Source: an uncultured Clostridia bacterium (GTDB taxonomy: Bacteria > Bacillota > Clostridia > Oscillospirales > Acutalibacteraceae). Taken from it: a stretch of 64,000 bases of DNA. Numbering within the stretch: position 1 is the first letter of the stretch; every line of letters starts with the position of its first letter. The DNA is taken from the NCBI GenBank assembly GCA_944383495.1, contig CALWPT010000002.1, positions 1 to 64,000 of the forward strand, read 5' to 3'. The notes under the pieces are model-generated. The model made no database searches, was not told where the DNA came from, and worked only from the letters and a program-made list of their open reading frames with translations. Below, in pieces: positions 35,747 to 45,200 of the stretch. Made by a program: the position numbers and the translations under genes.

Positions 35747-36077
35747 TCATACAACGGTGACGGATGCGTCACAGCATCTGTAATCCGTATCAATATAATG
35801 CGCGATCAAGCGGGCCTTAAGGTTCCTAGAATTGCATATTCCGTTGGGGGCGCAGCTGGAAACGTCCAGATCCTCTGGAAGCACGAACTTGATGCATTTG
35901 ACCAAAATGTCCCGGCAGCCGGAATAATTGTGCGCCGGAATAGTGATGGCCTTCATTCCCCGCTGGAACTCTTTGCCGCATGGGGCAACCTCCGTCAAAA
36001 CAACCGCCAGGGCCACCCGCTTGCCCGGACAAACATTTTTAACGGTTGCATTCAAAGGCTTTGTCCGCCGTCCAGGA
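35747..36077 (-). pseudogene. C-terminal remnant of a Cys-containing protein of unknown family
   Basis: The minus-strand frame ending at 35747 gives a coherent protein tail: NATVKNVCPGKRVALAVVLT, later MKAITIPAHNYSGCRDILVK, then CIKFVLPEDLDVS and AHYIDTDYRCCD. This looks like a conserved beta-rich domain with regular Cys residues, which I have seen in clostridial hypothetical proteins but cannot name. Upstream of about 36077 the same frame becomes nonsense because the DNA there belongs to the DUF4956 gene in another frame. The N-terminus and start of this gene are missing, which points to a deletion that fused two genes. Confidence 0.6.
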
Positions 36078-36251
36078 AAGCAGCGCCAGGGTGACCACAA
36101 AGCTTTTGGTATACCGCGTGCGGTACATGTACATAACGGCAAACAGCAGACCGATGAGCAGGGAACATCCCACACAGAGCAGAAATTCCGGAACAGATAT
36201 GACACTGGTCATTTCGGTATCAAAAATCCCCTGAAACATTGTATTAAGCAT
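36039..36251 (-). pseudogene. Truncated DUF4956 membrane protein gene
   Basis: Starts with a good GGAGG eight bases before the ATG and overlaps the end of the VTC gene by 8 bases. It encodes 58 residues matching the start of DUF4956 proteins (FQGIFDTEMTSVISV, FLLCVGCSLLIGLLFAVMYM, YRTRYTKSFVVTLALL). It then runs for 12 residues into the unrelated gene tail in a wrong frame and stops at 36039. Full DUF4956 proteins are about 200-230 residues with several more spans. Such genes often sit beside VTC polyphosphate polymerase genes, as here, which supports the assignment. Confidence 0.75.
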
Positions 36252-36962
36252 AAAGAACGCCTCCTTGTTTCTGAAGTAAAATTGTTTTTTGATAGGCTGT
36301 GCCGTATTTTGAAAAGGACGTCCGGTAAATCTGAGCCCGCGTTAGGAAATGGGTCAGCCAAAGAGGAATTCCGCCAGCCGTCTTAATTTCCATCAGCGTT
36401 AGCCCCTTTTCCAGCAGGGAAACGCCATAGGCGTCGGAGTCCAGGGAAAGATCCTGCCGCCGGCTCAGAATATTTTCGTCAAAGGTCACCCGGAAGTCAC
36501 CGCCGTCGAAGGCATGGTACGCCTCCCGTTCGTAGGAAAGAAATACGACAGGGCGCAGGTCCCCGTAATATTGCCGGAAATACTCGATTTCATCCGCAAT
36601 TTGAGAGCGGGCAGGCAGCGAATTTCCGCCGCATAAGCTGTCCATAGCCTTTTGGTACGGTAAGACAAGCCTTCGTTTATACACCACGGATTGGTATTTT
36701 TTTTCAGTTCCAAAAACACAGGATCCTCCGGCCCTGGCCGCTGGTAGCTGCGCATCCGCAGTTTTTCCTTATAGGCCGGTTTTTCAATAGACCGGCGGAT
36801 CAGCCGGAAGGTCCCAGTATCAAAATAGAGGTTGCGGATGGTCGTGCGCCCGTATTGATCCAACGCCATGTAGGGCGCCATTGTCCGCAGGACCGCTTCC
36901 TTTTGCCGTTGGGTCAGCAGATATTTTAATTCATACCGTTTAAAAATTGCCTGATAGGTCAT
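36244..36962 (-). pseudogene. VTC-domain (polyphosphate polymerase-type) gene with a frameshift
   Basis: The ATG at 36962 has AGGAGG eight bases ahead. The first frame carries FKRYELKYLLTQRQKEAVLR, NLYFDTGTFRLIRRSIEKP and YKEKLRMRSY, the basic tunnel residues of VTC domains. At a run of eight A (plus-strand T run 36697-36704) the sense passes to the next frame: KRRLVLPYQKAM, DLRPVVFLSYEREAYHA, RVTFDENIL and LTLMEIKTAGGIPLWLTHFL, to the stop at 36244. One extra A would restore a normal 240-residue protein. It is therefore a frameshift mutation, a sequencing error in a homopolymer, or slippage on the A run. VTC proteins make polyphosphate from ATP. Confidence 0.8.
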
Positions 36963-37146
36963 TGCCCGTTCCTCCTTGTGCTCCCATTGTAAAGATATTG
37001 TAAAACACCAACCCTAACTGGAGTTAAAATGCAAAAAAAATTTTACGGCGCTGTTCAAAAATCCGTGGGTGCCAATCAGACAGATGACAAATCCAATAAC
37101 AAATGGTAAAATACCTATAATCATATTTTGTTCTAATTCTTTTAAC

Positions 37147-37174
37147 TTGATTTAATGTCCAGCTGTTATATAAA
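37147..37174 (+). promoter_or_regulatory. Candidate promoter of the two-component genes
   Basis: TTGATT (37147-37152), 16-base spacer, TATAAA (37169-37174), about 49 bases before the response-regulator ATG. The surrounding 37010-37200 is A/T-rich non-coding DNA between divergent units. Confidence 0.5.
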
Positions 37175-37222
37175 AAATAAATTTATATGCAGCTTACTGT
37201 TAGGACAGGAAGGGACGGTCCG

Positions 37223-37895
37223 ATGAGAATATTGCTGGTGGAAGATAAAAGTCGCTCTCTAGGGCGATCACGGCGATTCTGGAAAAAACAACTATTCTGT
37301 GGACGCGGTGTACGACGGAGCAGATGCGCTGGCGTATTTAGAGGCGGACAATTATGACGGTGTGCTTTTGGACATTATGCTGCCAAAGGTAGACGGCATT
37401 ACTGTTTTAAAAACGATCCGGGAAAAGGGGAACCTGATCCCTGTGCTGATGCTCACAGCCAAATCCGAGGTGGAGGATAAGGTGTTGGGCCTGGATTCCG
37501 GCGCCAACGATTATCTGACAAAGCCCTTTGCCGCCCAAGAACTGCTGGCGCGGATTCGGGCCATGACCCGCAGCCACGCGGCGCAGCCCGACTCCCGGAT
37601 GCGAATGGGTAATATCACGTTGGACCGCGCGACCTTTGAGCTTTCCTCCCCTGCCGGAAGCTTTCGGCTGGCCAATAAGGAGTTCCAACTGCTGGAAATG
37701 CTGATGCGCAACCCGCGAACGTTGATTTCCGCCGAACGGTTTTTGGAAAAAATTTGGGGGTATGACAGCGAAGCAGAAATCAATGTGGTCTGGGTATACA
37801 TCTCTTATCTGCGCAAAAAGCTGGCCGCGCTGCACGCAAATCTTCAAATCACGGCTGTTAGAAACGTGGGATATGCTTTGGAGGAAGCCAAATGA
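37223..37895 (+). pseudogene. OmpR-family response regulator gene with two frameshifts near the start
   Basis: GGAAGGG stands eight bases before the ATG at 37223, which begins the normal receiver start MRILLVED. The sense then moves frame twice. One base is missing at GAT-AAAAG (37246/37247; expected GAA AAG), after which KSLSRAITAILEK reads in the second frame. One A is missing in the run 37283-37288, after which NYSVDAVYDGADALAYLEAD reads to the end. The rest is intact: phosphoacceptor Asp in GVLLDIMLPKVDG, MLTAKSEVEDKVLGLDSGAN, TKPF, and a winged-helix DNA-binding domain ending VRNVGYALEEAK. Either a real double lesion or assembly indels. Without correction, translation yields no receiver domain. 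Confidence 0.8.
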
Positions 37896-39121
37896 TCAGA
37901 AAGCTTCGCATAAAATTTATTTTGCTCTCCATGTTTTCCCTTTTGCTGATGCTCATGGTGATTATGGGAACTGTCAGCGTGCTGAATTACCGCAAGATTG
38001 TCGCCAATGCGGACAGCACCCTCGCGATCCTTCGGGAAAACGGCGGTAGATTCCCCAAACCGGACAAGTCCATAGGAGACTGGGAGAAAGGCCCAAAGGG
38101 AATATCCCCAGAGCTTCCTTATGAATCTCGATACTTTTCGGTGCGGATGGATGCCTTTGGCATGGTAATTTCAGCGGACACGGGGAAAATTGCCGCTGTA
38201 GACACAGCCACCGCTATGGAGTTTGCGCAAACCGTTTGGGAGGAAGGAAAGGAAAAGGGCTTTGTGGGGGAATATCGGTATGTGACGCAAGCTTCAACGG
38301 AGGATACGCAAATTATTTTTCTGGACTGCGGAAGGAGTCTTTCCACCTTCCGGTCCTTTGTGTTTACCAGCTGCTGGATATCCCTTCTGGGACTTTTGGC
38401 CGTGCTGATTCTTCTGGTTTTTCTTTCCGCACGGATTGTAAAGCCGGTTGCGGAAAGCTATGAAAAGCAAAAGCGGTTTATAACCGACGCCGGGCACGAA
38501 ATCAAAACCCCCATTACCATTATTGACGCAGACGCAGAGGTGCTGGAACTGGATCTTGGTGAAAACGAGTGGCTTCGAGATATCCGGATACAAGCCAAAC
38601 GGCTAGCGGCCCTGACAAATGATTTGATTTTCCTATCCCGTATGGAAGAGGAGCAGGTTCAACTCCAGATGATTGAATTTCCCTTTTCCGATCTGGTAAG
38701 CGAAACAGCACAGTCCTTTCAGGCGCTGGCCAAAGCTCAAAACAAAACCTTCACGGTTCATATCCAGCCGATGATTTCTCTGTACGGAGATGAAAAAGCG
38801 CTGCGCCAGCTGGTTTCCATCCTGTTGGACAACGCCCTGAAATATTCGGAAGCGGACGGCGATATATCCCTGTCATTGAAAAAGGAAGGGAAAACCGTCT
38901 GCCTTTCGGTGTATAACACGACAGCGTCCGTTTCCCGCGAGCAGCTGTCACATCTGTTCGACCGGTTTTACCGAGCCGACCCGTCCCGGAATTCCCGTAC
39001 CGGCGGATACGGGATCGGGCTTTCCATCGCCAAGGCAGTCGTTTCCGCGCACAGGGGAAAAATCACCGCCCATACGCAGGACGGCCATTCCCTGTTAGTG
39101 ACCGTGTTGTTGCCTGTGTAA
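37892..39121 (+). CDS. Sensor histidine kinase
   Basis: 409 residues, overlapping the response regulator stop by four bases (ATGA). First membrane span at about 8-32, an extracytoplasmic sensor of about 120 residues (VRMDAFGMVISADTGKIAAV), a second span at about 157-179, then the H-box RFITDAGHEIKTPITIIDAD with His202. N-box LLDNALKYSEADG, F-box LFDRFYRADPSRN and G-box GGYGIGLSIAKAVVSAH are complete. It should autophosphorylate and pass phosphate to the adjacent regulator, which is broken in this sequence. The gene itself is intact. The signal is unknown; position next to VTC/DUF4956 genes suggests control of that module. Confidence 0.93.
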   Translation: MIRKLRIKFILLSMFSLLLMLMVIMGTVSVLNYRKIVANADSTLAILRENGGRFPKPDKSIGDWEKGPKGISPELPYESRYFSVRMDAFGMVISADTGKIAAVDTATAMEFAQTVWEEGKEKGFVGEYRYVTQASTEDTQIIFLDCGRSLSTFRSFVFTSCWISLLGLLAVLILLVFLSARIVKPVAESYEKQKRFITDAGHEIKTPITIIDADAEVLELDLGENEWLRDIRIQAKRLAALTNDLIFLSRMEEEQVQLQMIEFPFSDLVSETAQSFQALAKAQNKTFTVHIQPMISLYGDEKALRQLVSILLDNALKYSEADGDISLSLKKEGKTVCLSVYNTTASVSREQLSHLFDRFYRADPSRNSRTGGYGIGLSIAKAVVSAHRGKITAHTQDGHSLLVTVLLPV

Positions 39122-39157
39122 AACCTTTCCTAAACAGCTCTGCGGCAGCAACGGCGC

Positions 39158-39193
39158 AAAAAAACAACCGGAAGGCTTTACGCTTTCCGGTTG
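39158..39193 (-). terminator. Terminator between convergent kinase and ruvX
   Basis: Stem CAACCGGAA/TTCCGGTTG (39165-39173 and 39185-39193), with TTTTTTT following on the minus strand. Orientation suits the end of the pyr-phosphatase-ruvX transcript; it may also stop the kinase transcript. Confidence 0.7.
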
Positions 39194-39383
39194 AAACGGC
39201 TTTGCTTTCACCGCCGGCAATTTGCGGGTTATCTGCCCAAAGGCCGACGGTTTTTGGGGGGATTTCTCAATACGGCTGGCCAAAGGCTTCAAAAGGGAGC
39301 CAGGTCCCCCCTCCCTTTATAGCATCAGCGCCGAGCCTGCGCGGGACTCGTCCATAGGCCGATGGTCCAGCTTCCAAAGGGTT

Positions 39384-39809
39384 TTATTCCTCCCCATTAT
39401 TTTTTCGGTACCGAATATAATCTTCCAGAATAATCACCGCTGCAACTGCGTCTACTACCTGCTTGCGTTTTTTGCCTCGGGTATCGGTGGCGTTTAAGTA
39501 TTGATGCGCCGACACGGTCGTACACCGCTCGTCGAACAGCACGGTTTGAATCCCACATATGGCCTCCAGCCGTTCTGCCATCGCCTGACACGCCTGCGCC
39601 CGCTCTCCGCTGGAACCGTCCATATTTTTCGGCAGACCCACGACAATGCGCTCAGCTCCTTGTTCCTTCGCAATGCGGGCCAGCTCCTCCAGCAGCTGAT
39701 CCTCCCGCCGCTCATGGATCACGCACAGGGGCGACGCAAGCGTTTCCGCTGGATCGCACAACGCGACCCCCGTACGGGCCATTCCTAAATCGACGGACAT
39801 GATCCGCAT
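39384..39809 (-). CDS. ruvX: RuvX/YqgF Holliday junction resolvase-like nuclease
   Basis: 141 residues, RNase H-like fold. Conserved RIMSVDLGMARTGVALCD (first acidic residue), RIVVGLPKNMDGSSGERAQ, LFDERCTTVSAH and VDAVAAVIILEDYI (last acidic residue). The family acts on Holliday junctions and on pre-16S rRNA ends. It is the last gene of the run that follows the pyrimidine genes, 13 bases after the phosphatase gene, and is not normally part of pyr operons. Confidence 0.94.
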   Translation of the reverse strand: MRIMSVDLGMARTGVALCDPAETLASPLCVIHERREDQLLEELARIAKEQGAERIVVGLPKNMDGSSGERAQACQAMAERLEAICGIQTVLFDERCTTVSAHQYLNATDTRGKKRKQVVDAVAAVIILEDYIRYRKNNGEE

Positions 39810-39822
39810 ATACCGCCCTCCT

Positions 39823-40500
39823 TTAATCGAACCGGTTTTTCTCCCGGTTCTCCTTTTTCCACCAGCTTTGCAGGCTCATGACGTTCATATCCGCTGGAAT
39901 ATGGGTGCAGTCGTTTTCCAGCACGAATTGGGCCGGCTTGCCCGGCTCGAGCTTCACCATGCTGATGGCGGTGTTGGAGCACCATTCCACCTCATGGATT
40001 TGCTCCAGGGGCCAGCCCTTCAGCCAGCACAGGGCGTTGCGAATGGCGCAGCCATGGGAGCAGACCGCCACGGTTTTTCCCTCATTTTTCTCAATGATTT
40101 CCGTCAGCGCCTCCCGCATGCGGGCAAACACCTGCGCCATGCTCTCCCCGCCCGGCGCTTGGAACAAATGAGGCGCGTTAGACCAGTTTTGCGCCTCCAA
40201 TGGGTACTCCATGGGAAAATCGGCAAATCGAATGCCTTCCAGCTCCCCGATGTGAATTTCCTTCAATCTTTGGTCGGTAATAATGGGCAAATGATGATAC
40301 CGGTTGACCGCTTTTGCCGTTTCCATCGCCCGCTTGAGAGGACTGGAATAGACAGCGTCCAGCGGGATGTCCCGGCACCGCTCGGCCAAGAGCTCCAGCT
40401 GCCGGCGGCCGTTCTCCGTCACGTCCGAATCCGTCCAGCCCTGGAACACCCGCTTGACGTTTCCCTCCGCTTCGCAATGGCGGACCAACAACAGGGTCAT
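39823..40500 (-). CDS. Histidine phosphatase family protein (phosphoglycerate mutase-like)
   Basis: 225 residues from the ATG at 40500, which overlaps the pyrD stop by four bases; an ATG six bases earlier is possible. The catalytic motif is LLLVRHCEAEGN, with Cys in place of the usual Gly of RHG. The other catalytic parts are present: YSSPLKRAMETA, KEIHIGELEG, TVAVCSHGCAIRN. Members dephosphorylate sugar phosphates, alpha-ribazole phosphate and similar compounds; the substrate cannot be assigned. Translational coupling to pyrD hints at a nucleotide or ribose-phosphate link, but this is only inference. Confidence 0.9.
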   Translation of the reverse strand: MTLLLVRHCEAEGNVKRVFQGWTDSDVTENGRRQLELLAERCRDIPLDAVYSSPLKRAMETAKAVNRYHHLPIITDQRLKEIHIGELEGIRFADFPMEYPLEAQNWSNAPHLFQAPGGESMAQVFARMREALTEIIEKNEGKTVAVCSHGCAIRNALCWLKGWPLEQIHEVEWCSNTAISMVKLEPGKPAQFVLENDCTHIPADMNVMSLQSWWKKENREKNRFD

Positions 40501-41411
40501 TCCCATAGCTTGGCCGCCCCCGTCAGCTCGGATATATTCGACAGGCCCTGCTCGCGAACGTATTCCTCCATCCCGTCAATGATCTTCAACGGCGTGAAGG
40601 GATCGGTGAACATAGCGGTGCCCACCTGAATGGCGGAGGCCCCCGCCAGCATCATCTCCACCCCGTCCTGCCAGGAGGCGACGCCGCCCAGACCAATAAT
40701 GGGGATTTGTACCTGCCGGTACACCTCGCTGACCATGCGCACCGCCACGGGAAATACAGCCGGACCGGACAGACCGCCGGTGTTGTTCCGCAGAATCGGG
40801 CGGCGGGTCTTGATGTCAATCCGCATGCCGGTCAGGGTGTTGATCAGGGACAACGCGTCGGCCCCCTCTGCCTCCACCGCCTTGGCAATCTCCCCGATAT
40901 CAGCCACATTGGGGGACAGCTTCACAATCAGCGGTTTTTTGCAAACCCTTCTCACTTCCCTTGTCACAGCCGCGGCGGAGTCGGCGCACACGCCGAAGGC
41001 CGCGCCCCCCTGCTTGACGTTGGGGCAGGAGATGTTCAATTCAATCATATCGGTCTTTGACTCGGAAAACTTCTCCACCGTGGCGCAGGTTTCTTCTACG
41101 GTGCTCCCCGCCACATTGGAAATCACCACCGTCCCCTGCTTCAATATCCAGGGCAGGTCGAATTCCAGCACGTGGTCAACGCCGGGATTTTCCAGCCCGA
41201 CGCTGTTGAGAATTCCCGACGGGGTCTCCGCGATTCGAGGTGCAGGATTGCCGCTGCGGGTGTGGAGAGTGGTTCCCTTGCAGCTCACGCCCCCCAGTTT
41301 CCCAATGGGATAGAGCCTGTTGTATTCCCGCCCGAACCCATAGGCTCCCGACGCGGCAATAACCGGGTTTTTGAAATCCACCCCGGCGATGGTCACTTGT
41401 AATAGACTCAT
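40497..41411 (-). CDS. pyrD: Dihydroorotate dehydrogenase, class 1B catalytic subunit
   Basis: 304 residues from the ATG at 41411, overlapping the pyrK stop by four bases; the open frame further upstream lies inside pyrK and is a shadow. FMN-containing TIM barrel oxidising dihydroorotate to orotate with NAD via PyrK. Signatures: VTIAGVDFKNPVIAASGAYG, MIELNISCPNVKQGG with the catalytic Cys, KPLIVKLSPNVADI, IIGLGGVASWQDGVEMMLAG. Length and the adjacent pyrK identify class 1B. Confidence 0.96.
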   Translation of the reverse strand: MSLLQVTIAGVDFKNPVIAASGAYGFGREYNRLYPIGKLGGVSCKGTTLHTRSGNPAPRIAETPSGILNSVGLENPGVDHVLEFDLPWILKQGTVVISNVAGSTVEETCATVEKFSESKTDMIELNISCPNVKQGGAAFGVCADSAAAVTREVRRVCKKPLIVKLSPNVADIGEIAKAVEAEGADALSLINTLTGMRIDIKTRRPILRNNTGGLSGPAVFPVAVRMVSEVYRQVQIPIIGLGGVASWQDGVEMMLAGASAIQVGTAMFTDPFTPLKIIDGMEEYVREQGLSNISELTGAAKLWE

Positions 41412-42175
41412 TCCCAAATCACCTCTTTCGCGTTGAACACCGGCCCGTTTTTGCAGACGTGAGCGTTGCCGGTGACGTACATGGGATTTTTGTTTTTGCA
41501 GGCGCAGGTTAAGCAGGCGCCGATGCCGCAGCCCATGCGCTGCTCCAAAGAAACCTGGCAGGGAATGCCGTTCTCCTCCGCGATGGCAGCGACGTTCTTC
41601 AGCATGGGGATGGGGCCGCAGGCCAGGATCAGGCCGCATGTGCCTTCCGCGATTTTCTGTTTCAGCACATCGGTGACAAAGCCGTGATGACCAAAGGAGC
41701 CGTCGTCAGTGCAGATATGGACAGCACCGCACGCGGCGGCAAAATCATCGGCCAAAATCATGAGATTCCTTGTCCGAAAGCCCAAAATCGCCGTGGGATT
41801 TTTCAGCGCCTTGGCGGTTTGCAGCATGGGCGGCGTCCCGATGCCGCCGCCGATAAGAACCGCATTCTCCGGGGCGTTTTTCAGCTTAAAGCCCTGCCCC
41901 AGGGGGCCTAAAATCTCTAAGTTTTCCCCCGCTTTTCGCTGGCTCAGCCAGGCGGTTCCTTCCCCCTTGACCTCGTACACCAACCGCAGGGTATCCTCCC
42001 CGATTTCGCAAATGGAAATAGGACGGCGCAGGGTTTTCGCCCCGCACCGGATGTTAACAAACTGGCCGCAGGCAGCCGCTCTGGCCATATCGGCGCTTTG
42101 CACGGTCAGATCAAAAAAGCCGGGGCCGATGGGCTCATTTGCCGCAATGGGACACACGCGTTCCATATAATTCAT
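41408..42175 (-). CDS. pyrK: Dihydroorotate dehydrogenase electron-transfer subunit
   Basis: 255 residues. FAD-binding domain (LRRPISICEI), NAD-binding domain (NAVLIGGGIGTPPMLQTAKA, GLILACGPIPMLKNVA) and a C-terminal 2Fe-2S cluster site with Cys in GCGIGACLTCAC and a later KNGPVF segment. Carries electrons from PyrD-bound FMN to NAD. The 81-base gap to carB holds a G/C-rich inverted repeat (CTCCGGCG ... CGCCGGAG). Confidence 0.96.
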   Translation of the reverse strand: MNYMERVCPIAANEPIGPGFFDLTVQSADMARAAACGQFVNIRCGAKTLRRPISICEIGEDTLRLVYEVKGEGTAWLSQRKAGENLEILGPLGQGFKLKNAPENAVLIGGGIGTPPMLQTAKALKNPTAILGFRTRNLMILADDFAAACGAVHICTDDGSFGHHGFVTDVLKQKIAEGTCGLILACGPIPMLKNVAAIAEENGIPCQVSLEQRMGCGIGACLTCACKNKNPMYVTGNAHVCKNGPVFNAKEVIWE

Positions 42176-42256
42176 ACATTTCTCGTGACCTTCTCCGGCG
42201 GAAAATGGGACGGCCCGGCCGCCCGCCGGAGCAGCCGGGAGAGAATTGGTTGGATT

Positions 42257-45200
42257 TTAGATTTTTGTGATGTCCACCAATGGAATATCGTCGATGCTCC
42301 GTTCGGAGGCCAGGCAGGAGAGCATAGCGTTTGCCGTGTCAATGGAGGTGAAGCAGGGAATCGCCCGTTCCACCGCCTTTCGGCGAAGCTTCACGTCGTC
42401 AAATTGGGGCAGCCGGCCTTTTGCGGAGGTGGATACCACATAGTCTACCTTATTATTTTCCAATAGATCCGCGGTATTCGGCCCGCCCTCGTGCATTTTC
42501 CGCACAGACGACGCCGGAATCATATTTTTATTCAGCAGGTTAGCGGTGCCGGAGGTGGCGTAAATATCAAAGCCCAGCTGGGCAAACTTGTCCGCCACGG
42601 GGATGACCTCCTGCTTATCCGTGTCCCGAACCGTGATGAGCACGCCGCCGGTGCGCTTCATTTTGAAGCCTGCCGCCACTAGGCCCTTGTACAGTGCGTC
42701 GCCAAAATTATCGGCGATGCCCAGCACTTCCCCGGTGGACTTCATTTCAGGGCCCAGCTGGGTATCCAGATCCTGTAGCTTCTCAAAGGAGAATACCGGC
42801 ACCTTGACCGCGACCATCCTTCCTTCCGGATACAGCCCGGTACCGTAGCCCATATCGGCGAGCTTCTCTCCCATCATGCAGCGGGTGGCCAAATCCACCA
42901 TGGGGACTCCCGTCACCTTGCTGATATAGGGCACTGTCCGGGAGGACCGGGGATTCACCTCAATGACATACACCTCGTCGTTATACACCACATACTGGAT
43001 GTTCACAAGGCCCACCACGTTCAAGGCCTTGGCAAACCGGCCGGTGTAGTCCACGATAATGTCCTTCAGCCGCTGGGACAGGGTCTGCGTAGGATACACG
43101 GAAATCGAGTCGCCGGAATGAACGCCCGCCCGCTCAATGTGCTCCATAATGCCGGGGATCAGGTAATCCTGTCCGTCGCAGATGGCGTCCACCTCCACCT
43201 CCTTGCCCATCATGTATTTATCAATGAGCACAGGATTTTCCAGCTCGTGGGAGGTAATAATTTTCATGTATTCCACCACGTCGGGCTCGCCGTGGGCGAT
43301 GATCATGTTCTGGCCGCCCAGAACGTAGGAGGGCCGCAGCAGCACCGGATACCCGATCTCTTCGGCGGCCTTGACCGCCTCCTGGGTGGTAAACACAGTG
43401 CGCCCCACCGGACGGGGGATGCCAAGCCGTTCCACCAGCTCATCGAACCGTTCCCTGTCCTCGGCCTCGTCAATGGCGTCTGGATTGGTGCCCATGATGG
43501 GCACGCCCATCTTTTTCAAAGCCTTGGTCAGCTTGATGGCGGTCTGCCCGCCGAACTGCACCACCACCGCGTCGGGTTTTTCCACATCAATAACGGCTTT
43601 CACGTCCTCTGGCGTCAGAGGATCGAAATACAGCCGGTCAGATGTGTCGAAGTCGGTGGACACGGTTTCGGGATTGTTATTGACGATGACCGTCTCGCAC
43701 CCCAGCTTACGCAAGGAATTGACGCAGTGAACCGAGCAATAATCAAACTCGATGCCCTGCCCGATGCGGATAGGGCCGGAGCCGAACACAATGATCTTTT
43801 TCCGTCCGGTGTGGTGGCTGGAAATATACAGGCCGGCTTCGTCCTCTTCGTCCCACGTGGAGTAAAAGTAAGGCGTCTGCGCGTCGAACTCGGCGGCGCA
43901 GGTATCCACCATTTTAAACACGGCTCTGCGTTTCACTGGCGGCTTTTGCCCGCTGAGGACTTCAATGGTTTTATCCAGAAAGCCCATATGCTTGGCTTTC
44001 AGATACAGCTCCTTCGTCAGATTTTCTTCCGCCAGGGCTTTTTCCATTTCAGCGATGTTCTTCAGCTTGGACTGGAACCAAAAATCAATCTGTGTGATAT
44101 CGAAAATCTCCCGGAAGCTCCAGCCGCGCTTGAGGCATTCGTAGACGACGAAAATCCGCTCGTCATCAGATTTTTGAAGCTCCTCCACCAGTTCGTCGTG
44201 ATCCATTTCCGCAAATTTTGGCAAGGAGGGCGTGTCAAGCCCCAGCTCGATGGAACGCACGGCCTTCATGAACGCAAGCTCAAAAGAATTGCCGATGGAC
44301 ATGACCTCGCCTGTGGCCTTCATTTGGGTGCCCAGCCTGCGCTTGGCGTAGACAAATTTGTCAAAGGGCCATTTGGGGAATTTTAACACACAGTAGTCAA
44401 TAGCAGGCTCGTTGCAGGCGTAGGTGCAGCCGGTGACGGCATTGACGATTTCATCCAGCCGGTACCCAACGGCAATCTTGGTAGCTACCTTGGCGATGGG
44501 GTATCCCGTCGCCTTAGACGCCAACGCCGACGACCGGGACACCCGGGGGTTAACCTCAATGACGGCGTATTCCTTCCCGTCCGGCCGCATAGCGTACTGC
44601 ACGTTGCATCCGCCCTCCACGCCGAGGGCGGTGACGATATTCAAAGCGGAAGAACGCAGGGTGTTGCATTCCACGTCGGTCAGCGTCTGGGCGGGGGCAA
44701 CGACAATGGAATCTCCCGTGTGGATGCCCACCGGGTCAATATTTTCCATGGAACAAACGGTGATGCAGTTGCCCGCCGCATCCCGAATCGCCTCAAATTC
44801 AATTTCCTTCCAGCCGGCAATGCATTTTTCAATCAGCACCTGATGGATCATGGACGCCCGCAGACCGCCTTCGCTGATCTCCCGCAGTTCGGCCTCATCA
44901 TAGGCAAAGCCGCCGCCGGTGCCCCCCAGGGTGTAGGCCGGCCGAACCACCACAGGATAGCCGATGGAAGCCGCAAATTCCACCGCGTCTTCAATGGTTT
45001 CCACCACCTTTGAGGCGATGCAGGGCTCTCCGATCGCGGTCATGGTATCCTTAAACGCCTGCCGGTCCTCCGCCTTCTTAATGGTTTCCGGGTTGGCGCC
45101 CAACAGCTTGACCCCATGACGCTCCAAAAATCCGTCAGCCGACAGAGCCATGCCCAGGTTCAGCCCCGTCTGCCCTCCCAGCGTAGCAAGGAGCGAATCA

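Noticed and set aside
41412..41639. Extension of pyrD upstream of 41411
   Set aside because: It lies within pyrK in another frame, is Arg/His-rich shadow sequence, and the ATGA overlap marks the true start.
43118..44386. 422-codon plus-strand ORF inside carB
   Set aside because: It is antisense to a fully conserved carB and has no family features; long shadows are expected opposite G/C-rich genes.
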